From NCBI GenBank assembly GCA_900549655.1, contig UROZ01000007.1, forward strand, positions 1-38,108: a DNA stretch of 38,108 bases, given 5' to 3'. Shown here in pieces: positions 33,186-38,108 of the stretch (position 1 is the first letter of the stretch; the number at the start of each line of letters is the position of its first letter). The translations under genes were made by a program, and so were the position numbers. Source of the stretch: an uncultured Collinsella sp. (lineage in GTDB: Bacteria > Actinomycetota > Coriobacteriia > Coriobacteriales > Coriobacteriaceae). The notes below the pieces were generated by a model that ran no database searches, was not told where the DNA came from, and saw nothing but the letters and a program-made list of their open reading frames with translations.

Positions 33186-33262
33186 GGCACACTCCACAGG
33201 ACGCAAGAAGCCCTCGCCGCACGAAGTGCGCAGCGAGGGCTTCTTGCATGTCCGAGGACGCG
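33186..33262 (+). repeat. Intergenic hairpin element, copy B
   Basis: This 77-bp element is homologous to 30711-30785. The stem GCAAGAAGCCCTCGC (33203-33217) pairs perfectly with 33233-33247. Relative to copy A the stem has several base changes, all matched on the other arm. It lies 42 bp past the ilvE stop and probably acts as its terminator. Confidence 0.88.
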
Positions 33263-33303
33263 CCGGGAGGGAACTTGCTCTCTGCCCGGACAGGTAAGAC
33301 AGA

Positions 33304-34356
33304 TTACGCGACGACGTAGACCCAGTCGTGCTTATCCTCAACAGCACCAGACTGAATGCCGGTCAGGGTCTCGCGGAGCTTCTTCATCACAGGGCCGATC
33401 TCGGTGTAGCCAGCCGGGAAGGTCACGGTCTCGTCGGCGCCATAGACCTTGTTGTCAATCTCGCCGACCGGGGAGATGACGGCAGCGGTGCCGCACAGGC
33501 CGCACTCAACGAAGGTGCCGGCCTTGACCTCGGCCCACTCGACGGGACGCTGGTCAACGGTCATGCCCAGGTCCTCGGCAACCTGAACGAGCGAACGACG
33601 GGTGATGGAGGGAAGGATGGAGTCGGTGTGCGACTGCGGAACGACGAGGGTGCCGTCCTCCTTCACGAACAGGACGTTGGCGCCGCCGGTCTCCTCAACA
33701 TAGGTGCGGGACTCGGAGTCGAGATAGAGGTTCTCGGCATAGCCCTCGCGGTGAGCCTCCATCGTGGGCTTGAGGGACATGGCGTAGTTGAGGCCGGCCT
33801 TGATGTTGCCGGTGCCGTGCGGTGCGGCGCGGTCGTACTCGGAAACGCGCAGCTTGACGGGCTTGAGGCCACCCTTAAAGTACGGACCGACCGGGGTCAC
33901 GAGAATGCGGAACGTGTACTCAGGAGCGGGAGCCACGCCAATCACGTCACCGGAGCCGATCATAAACGGGCGCACATACAGAGTTGCGCCGGAGCCGAAG
34001 GGCGGAACCCATGCGGCGTTGGCGGAAACGACCTGCTTAACGGCCTCGACAAACTTGTCCTTGGGGAACGGGGGCATCTCGAGACGCTCGGCGGAGTTGT
34101 ACATACGCTCGGCGTTCATGTCGGGGCGGAAGCAGACGATGCTGCCATCCTCGGCGGTGTAAGCCTTCAGGCCCTCAAAGACCTCCTGGCAGTAATGGAA
34201 GATACCGCCGCACTCGGAGACGTGCATGGTGTGGTCGGTGGTCAGGCCGCCCTCGTCCCACTCGCCGTCCTTCCAATGGGCCTCGTAGCTGTAGTCGGTC
34301 TTCATGTAGCCAAAGCCGAGGCTACCCCAATCGATATCCTTCTTCTCGACAGTCAT
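33304..34356 (-). CDS. ilvE: Branched-chain amino acid aminotransferase
   Basis: IlvE is the PLP enzyme that interconverts Leu, Ile and Val with their 2-keto acids. The 350-residue length fits the larger (mammalian-like) class IV form. The PLP lysine is Lys186 in GNIKAGLNYAMS. Other family words are CQEVFEGLKAY, RPDMNAERMYNSAERLEMP, VRPFMIGSGD, ETGGANVLFV and CGLCGTAAVISPVGEI. AAGGAG precedes the ATG at 34356; a longer frame upstream has no good start. A leader of about 150 nt with TACAAT at 34510-34515 suggests an independent promoter. Confidence 0.94.
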   Translation of the reverse strand: MTVEKKDIDWGSLGFGYMKTDYSYEAHWKDGEWDEGGLTTDHTMHVSECGGIFHYCQEVFEGLKAYTAEDGSIVCFRPDMNAERMYNSAERLEMPPFPKDKFVEAVKQVVSANAAWVPPFGSGATLYVRPFMIGSGDVIGVAPAPEYTFRILVTPVGPYFKGGLKPVKLRVSEYDRAAPHGTGNIKAGLNYAMSLKPTMEAHREGYAENLYLDSESRTYVEETGGANVLFVKEDGTLVVPQSHTDSILPSITRRSLVQVAEDLGMTVDQRPVEWAEVKAGTFVECGLCGTAAVISPVGEIDNKVYGADETVTFPAGYTEIGPVMKKLRETLTGIQSGAVEDKHDWVYVVA

Positions 34357-34509
34357 ATGTCGCTCCTTACATACACGGTTGCATACTCGCGAACCTGCAC
34401 GCAAGGACCGAAGCCGGCCGCGTCGCAACATCACACGCCCGGAGCGTAGAGCCGGGCAGGACACGCGGGCAGCATCAAAGCCGATGGCGCGTCGATTCGC
34501 ATGCAGGAG

Positions 34510-34515
34510 ATTGTA
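34510..34515 (-). promoter_or_regulatory. Possible -10 box of ilvE
   Basis: TACAAT on the minus strand lies about 155 bp upstream of the ilvE start; the sequence 17 bp further upstream (TTTTAT) is a poor -35 box. The intervening leader has a CCCGG/CCGGG hairpin near 34437-34455. Confidence 0.35.
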
Positions 34516-34583
34516 CTCCCCGTATGCTCCAGATAAAACGCTTTTCTTTAACTAAGTAAAGTATTTTCATTTGCTAGAGACAT

Positions 34584-34616
34584 AAAAAGACCCGCCACCA
34601 CAATGGGTGACGGGTC
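34584..34616 (-). terminator. Terminator after the DedA gene
   Basis: AGACCCGCCACC (34588-34599) pairs with 34606-34617 less one mismatch, with a 6-nt loop, followed by TTTT on the minus strand. It lies 26 bp past the DedA-family stop. Confidence 0.9.
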
Positions 34617-34642
34617 TCGGCAGCACGGTTGTGCGCAGAAGA

Positions 34643-35290
34643 TTACGCGTTCTTCTTGCCCAGCTTGGACTTAACCAGACCGACCACGGTCGGGATGATC
34701 GACACGGCGACGATGCCGACGATCAGCAGCTCAAAGTGCTCCTGCACAAAGGGGATGCCGCCAAAGAAGTAACCCAGCAGCGTAAAGACCGTCGACCAGG
34801 TAATGCCGCCCAGCACGTTAAAGATGACAAAGTTGCGCCAGTGCATGCCGCCCATGCCGGCGATGAAGGGCACAAAGGTGCGGATAAACGGGAAGAAGCG
34901 ACCGAGGAAGATGGCCAGGTGACCCCACTTGTCCAAGAAGTCCTCGGACTTTTTGATGCGCTCGGGCGTCATGGCCTTGACCTTGCCCGAAGCGATGATC
35001 TTGCGGCCAAAGAAGTGACCGATCATAAAGTTGCACTGATCGCCCAAAATGGCAGCGGCCCATGCGGTGGCCAGAAGCGCCACGATGTTAAAGCCACCGT
35101 TGTGGGCGAAAAAGCCCGAGGCAAACAGCAGCGAGTCGCCGGGAAGGAACGGGAAGAACACCACGCCCGTCTCGATAAAGATGATCAGAAACACGCAGCC
35201 GTAGGCCATAAGCGGGCCGGCGGCGATCCAGCTGGCGATCGCGGTACGCGGATCCTTAAGCAGCTCGGCGATAAAGTTGATGAAACCCAT
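34643..35290 (-). CDS. DedA-family membrane protein
   Basis: This 215-residue protein has several membrane helices and the DedA (SNARE-associated/VTT) signatures ETGVVFFPFLPGDSLLFASG and GRFFPFIRTFVPFIAG, with the conserved Glu, Asp and Arg residues. Members of this superfamily have been linked to flipping of undecaprenyl phosphate or phospholipids and to membrane homeostasis; the exact substrate here is unknown. Start at 35290 (MGFINFIAELL) follows GAGAGG; a longer frame upstream lacks DedA similarity. Basic C-terminus (KSKLGKKNA). Monocistronic. Confidence 0.92.
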   Translation of the reverse strand: MGFINFIAELLKDPRTAIASWIAAGPLMAYGCVFLIIFIETGVVFFPFLPGDSLLFASGFFAHNGGFNIVALLATAWAAAILGDQCNFMIGHFFGRKIIASGKVKAMTPERIKKSEDFLDKWGHLAIFLGRFFPFIRTFVPFIAGMGGMHWRNFVIFNVLGGITWSTVFTLLGYFFGGIPFVQEHFELLIVGIVAVSIIPTVVGLVKSKLGKKNA

Positions 35291-35467
35291 GAAGTAAAAC
35301 CTCTCAGTTGTGGGCGCGGACACGTCCAAGTTGACCAGTATACGGTTATGCCGTGCCCGCATGCCCAATCCCTCAAAAGCACTACTCCATTAGCAGCAAG
35401 TTTGCATAACTGACAATTGTCGCCCAAAGCCATCCAAGATTGCTCTTCCTAATCCCTAGCGAATCGC

Positions 35468-35473
35468 TATACT
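35468..35473 (+). promoter_or_regulatory. Probable -10 box of cysE
   Basis: TATACT lies 41 bp upstream of the GTG start and is bracketed by two direct copies of GAATCGC (35461-35467 and 35480-35486). The bracketing repeats could be a regulator site. The -35 region is poor. Confidence 0.45.
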
Positions 35474-35514
35474 TTATTGAATCGCATTGCCATGGCGCTA
35501 AGGGAGGGCGGCCG

Positions 35515-36219
35515 GTGAGCTTTATCAGTACCATTCGCGAGGACATCAAGACCGTCCAAGCGCAGGATCCCGCCGCGCAAAACGGTCTAGTCATCTTCCT
35601 TTCCTATCCTGGCCTGCACGCCAAGTGGAACCACGTGCCCGAGCACTGGCTCTGGGAGCACGGTCATCGCTCGCTCGCCCGCGTGCTCTCGCAAATCACC
35701 CGCCACATCACCGGCGTCGAGATTCATCCCGCGGCACAGATCGGCAAGCATTTCTTTATCGACCATGCCATGGGCGTCGTCATCGGCGAGACCACCATTG
35801 TGGGCGACAACTGCGTGCTCTACCAGGGCGTCACACTCGGCGGTACCGGCAACGAAACCGGCAAGCGTCACCCAACGCTCGGCAACAACGTCACCGTGGG
35901 CACGGGCGCCAAGGTGCTCGGCAACATCCGCATCGGCAACAACGTCAAGATCGGCGGCAACTCGGTCGTCGTTAAGGACGTGCCCGACAACTGCACCGTC
36001 GTGGGCGTGCCGGGACGCATCATTAAGCGCAACGGCTGCCGCGTGTTCGAGGAGAGCTTCGACGCCAAGCAGCATCGCGAGTACATGCCCGACGACGCCG
36101 CCGAGCAGAGCGCCCTCAACCGTCAGGGCATCACCGAGAACGCCCGTCGCGTCAAAGAGCTCGAGCAGGAGGTGGCCGAGCTTAAGGCCCTCGTCACCAA
36201 GCTCGTGGACGAGCGCTAG
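35515..36219 (+). CDS. cysE: Serine O-acetyltransferase CysE, with C-terminal coiled coil
   Basis: CysE acetylates serine with acetyl-CoA to give O-acetylserine for cysteine synthesis. The 234-residue protein has a shortened N-terminal helical region and a left-handed beta-helix of hexapeptide repeats. Within it are the catalytic region HPAAQIGKHFFIDHAMGVVIGE and LGGTGNETGKRHPTLGNNV. The C-terminus (NARRVKELEQEVAELKALVT) forms heptads typical of a coiled coil and ends in DER, without the terminal Ile that docks into CysK in other bacteria. The start is GTG at 35515, with AGGGAGG 7 bp before it. It is monocistronic with its own terminator. Confidence 0.92.
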   Translation: MSFISTIREDIKTVQAQDPAAQNGLVIFLSYPGLHAKWNHVPEHWLWEHGHRSLARVLSQITRHITGVEIHPAAQIGKHFFIDHAMGVVIGETTIVGDNCVLYQGVTLGGTGNETGKRHPTLGNNVTVGTGAKVLGNIRIGNNVKIGGNSVVVKDVPDNCTVVGVPGRIIKRNGCRVFEESFDAKQHREYMPDDAAEQSALNRQGITENARRVKELEQEVAELKALVTKLVDER

Positions 36220-36259
36220 GAACGCAAGCGGCACAAAACGACATCGGCATCAACGCAAG

Positions 36260-36301
36260 AAGGCGCGCCAGGGAATTCATCCCCGACGCGCCTTTCTTTT
36301 T
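36260..36301 (+). terminator. Terminator after cysE
   Basis: AAGGCGCG (36260-36267) pairs with CGCGCCTT (36287-36294), followed by TCTTTTT on the plus strand. The 19-nt loop is longer than usual. Confidence 0.8.
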
Positions 36302-36303
36302 GA

Positions 36304-36333
36304 TGTGACATGTGGGACTGTCCCTTTGTCACA
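36304..36333 (-). terminator. Hairpin abutting the ABC transporter stop codon
   Basis: TGTGACA (36304-36310) and TGTCACA (36327-36333) are complementary, with an inner GGGAC/GTCCC pair around one base. On the minus strand the hairpin starts directly after the TAA stop at 36334-36336. It lacks a T-run on that strand, so it may be a REP-like element rather than a true terminator. Confidence 0.5.
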
Positions 36334-38108
36334 TTATGCGAACTGACTCAAGTAGAGGTCGGCATAGGCACCCTCGGCAGCCAACAGTTCCTTATGCGTG
36401 CCCTGCTCGATAATGTTGCCGTGATCCATGACCAGAATCAGGTCGGCATCCACGATCGTCGACAGGCGATGCGCGATCACAAAGCTCGTGCGCCCGCGCA
36501 TGAGCGCGTCCATGGCACGACCGATGGCAAGCTCGGTGCGCGTATCCACGCTTGAGGTCGCCTCGTCCAGGATGAGAATCGCCGGGTTGTTGAGCAGCAC
36601 GCGTGCGATGGTCAGCAGCTGACGCTGGCCCTGGCTGATGCTCTCGGCATCGTTGGCCACGCGCGTGTCGTAGCCCTGCGGCATGGTGCGCACAAAGAAG
36701 TCGACCTGCGCGGCGCGGGCGGCAGCCACGATCTCGTCGCGCGTTGCCTCGGGGCAGCCGTAGGCGATGTTTTCGGCAATCGTGCCGTCGAACAGCCAGG
36801 CGTCCTGCAGCACCATGCCAAACTGCTGACGGAGCTCACCGCGGTTCATGAGGCGCGTATCCACACCGTCGAGCGTAATGCGGCCGCCGTCGATCTCGTA
36901 AAAGCGCATGAGCAGGTTGATGAGCGTGGTCTTACCCGCACCCGTGGTTCCCACCACCGCAATCTTCTGACCCGGTTCGGCGGTAAACGACACGTCGCGC
37001 ATGAGCGGCTTTTCGGGCGTGTAGCCAAAGCGCACATGCTCAAAAGCGACGCGGCCCTCCACGCGACCCGGCAGATTGGCAGCCTCGCCCGGCTGCGGAT
37101 CGGCCTCCATCTCGGGCTCATCGAGCAGGTCGAACACGCGCTCTGCACTCGCCAGCGCGCTCTGCAGCGAGTTGAAAGTGAACGACAGCTGCGTCATGGG
37201 TTCGGACGCCTCGTAGATAAACTGGAAGAACGCTTGGAACACGCCGACGGTCATGTGACCGGCAACCAGCATGCTGCAGCCCACGAGCGCAATCACGATC
37301 TGCGCCAGGCGACCGATAAAGCGAACCGCGGGTCCGACGGCGTTGATCATAAAGTCAGCCTTGGTACTCACGCGCGCCAGCTCGCCCGAGGCCTCGTGCA
37401 CCTCGGCAGAGCTCTGGTGCTCACGGTTGAATGCGCGAATCACCAAACGGCCCGAATAGCCTTCCTCGACCGCGCTCGTGATTTTGGACACCCACTCCTG
37501 ACGCTCGCCCGTCACATCATGCGTACGGCGCGAAACCACCTTGGTCACCAGCAGCGATACCGCCGTAAAGCCCAAAAAGACCAACGTAAGCTTGACGCTA
37601 TAGACGAACATCATGATGATGGCACCCGTCACGGTACCGATCGATACCAGCAGCTGCAGCAATCCGCGCTGCATACTCTCGGACATCTTGTCCAAGTCGT
37701 TGGTCGCGCGGCTGACCACTTCGCCGGGGCGATGCGCGTCAAAGTAGGCGAGCGGCAGGCGGCTGAGCTTCTGCGCGATGCGGTTGCGCAGACGCAAGTT
37801 GAGTCGCTCGGCGACGCTCGACATCAAAAAACTCTGCAGCGCATAGAACGATCCGGCGGCCGTCCAGATCAAAAAGTAGACAAAGATGGTCTTACCGCAC
37901 TGGTCCCAGGTGATGCTGAAAGTGGTTCCGCTGGCAAACGCCACCTGTATATGGCCCCACAGCTCGTCGATAACATGAGCGCTATATGCCGGCGCGGCGG
38001 TGTTAAAGATGACGTAGAACACGATGCTCGCAAACACGATGTAGAAGCGCCAGTGGTCGCCGGCAGCCTCACTCCACAGGCGGCGCACCGTCGCCCAGGT
38101 ATCCCGAG
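36334..38108 (-). CDS. ABC exporter half-transporter (N-terminus beyond window edge)
   Basis: This is a fused membrane-plus-ATPase ABC exporter of the MdlB/MsbA type; 591 codons are visible. The membrane part has six helices and ends near the linker FDLLDEPEME. The ATPase domain shows Walker A VGTTGAGKTTL, a Q-loop (QFGMVLQDAWLF), a signature that reads ISQGQ, Walker B AILILDEATSSVD with its catalytic Glu, and the switch His in IAHRLST. The frame stays open to the last base without a clear ATG, so the true start probably lies to the right. Such genes usually come in pairs forming a heterodimer; the partner would be outside the window. Substrate (drug, lipid or peptide) cannot be told. Confidence 0.93.
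   Translation of the reverse strand, partial: RDTWATVRRLWSEAAGDHWRFYIVFASIVFYVIFNTAAPAYSAHVIDELWGHIQVAFASGTTFSITWDQCGKTIFVYFLIWTAAGSFYALQSFLMSSVAERLNLRLRNRIAQKLSRLPLAYFDAHRPGEVVSRATNDLDKMSESMQRGLLQLLVSIGTVTGAIIMMFVYSVKLTLVFLGFTAVSLLVTKVVSRRTHDVTGERQEWVSKITSAVEEGYSGRLVIRAFNREHQSSAEVHEASGELARVSTKADFMINAVGPAVRFIGRLAQIVIALVGCSMLVAGHMTVGVFQAFFQFIYEASEPMTQLSFTFNSLQSALASAERVFDLLDEPEMEADPQPGEAANLPGRVEGRVAFEHVRFGYTPEKPLMRDVSFTAEPGQKIAVVGTTGAGKTTLINLLMRFYEIDGGRITLDGVDTRLMNRGELRQQFGMVLQDAWLFDGTIAENIAYGCPEATRDEIVAAARAAQVDFFVRTMPQGYDTRVANDAESISQGQRQLLTIARVLLNNPAILILDEATSSVDTRTELAIGRAMDALMRGRTSFVIAHRLSTIVDADLILVMDHGNIIEQGTHKELLAAEGAYADLYLSQFA

Larger units (their letters stand above)
32891..33303. other. 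413-bp intergenic region between larA and ilvE
   Basis: No gene is convincing here. It contains an imperfect hairpin at 33019-33046 and hairpin element copy B at 33186-33262. The larA promoter must lie in 32900-33015, but I could not fix -35 and -10 boxes. The part from 33060 to 33185 shows nothing I recognise. Confidence 0.7.

Noticed and set aside
34431..34502. 23-codon open frame in the ilvE leader as an attenuation peptide
   Set aside because: It starts right at the predicted transcription start without a ribosome binding site and is not enriched in Leu, Ile or Val codons.

Overview
The window looks like a chromosomal segment of a high-GC actinobacterium of the class Coriobacteriia, most likely Collinsella or a close relative. 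This is inferred from the protein flavour (a GlnR-type orphan regulator beside a type I glutamine synthetase, HPr without the regulatory Ser46, a LarA/LarB/LarC set), strong AAAGGAGG-type ribosome binding sites and the codon use. No database search was possible. Most of the window is ordinary, densely packed chromosome; the long open frames antisense to genes are high-GC shadows.

Region by region. 1-5973: DNA ligase ligA (cut by the left edge), an HtrA/DegP membrane protease, a GlnR-like regulator and glnA, all on the minus strand; a GlnR-box-like site lies upstream of glnA. 6108-7018: a HepT/MntA-type toxin-antitoxin pair in which the nucleotidyltransferase antitoxin carries an N-terminal ribbon-helix-helix domain, with a palindromic operator over its promoter. 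7003-8844: a LacI and a GntR/FCD regulator. 8917-10700: a small accessory patch with a palindromic repeat, a long foldback repeat, seven 10-bp tandem repeats, an AAA+ ATPase with a winged-helix tail, and a possible gene remnant. 10708-12657: an Old Yellow Enzyme/dienoyl-CoA reductase-like oxidoreductase. 12906-21175: a complete potassium uptake locus, kdpFABC on the minus strand and kdpDE divergent on the plus strand, including a 28-residue kdpF. Near-identical 81-bp palindromic repeats flank this locus on both sides in the same orientation.

21363-24693: a ferrous iron operon feoA-feoA-feoB plus a FeoB-associated Cys-rich membrane protein, with a perfect 16-bp inverted repeat around its probable promoter. 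24882-25130: HPr with Asp at position 46. 25217-25388: three tandem ~62-bp hairpin units. 25487-27274: aspS. 27531-28166: a SerB-type phosphatase. 28281-32890: nickel-pincer (lactate racemase type) genes split into larB-larC-tetR (plus strand) and larA-larD (minus strand), convergent on a large nested hairpin. LarC here lacks the C-terminal LarC2 part, and no larE is in the window. 33304-38108: ilvE, a DedA protein, cysE, and an ABC exporter cut by the right edge.

The most unusual material is in the non-coding DNA: several families of palindromic elements whose paired arms differ between copies yet stay complementary (8917/12765/21180 and 30711/33186), a tandem hairpin array (25217-25388), and a phased 10-bp repeat in front of the AAA+ gene. 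The RHH-MNT fusion antitoxin with its operator and the truncated, very His-rich LarC are the most interesting protein-level observations.
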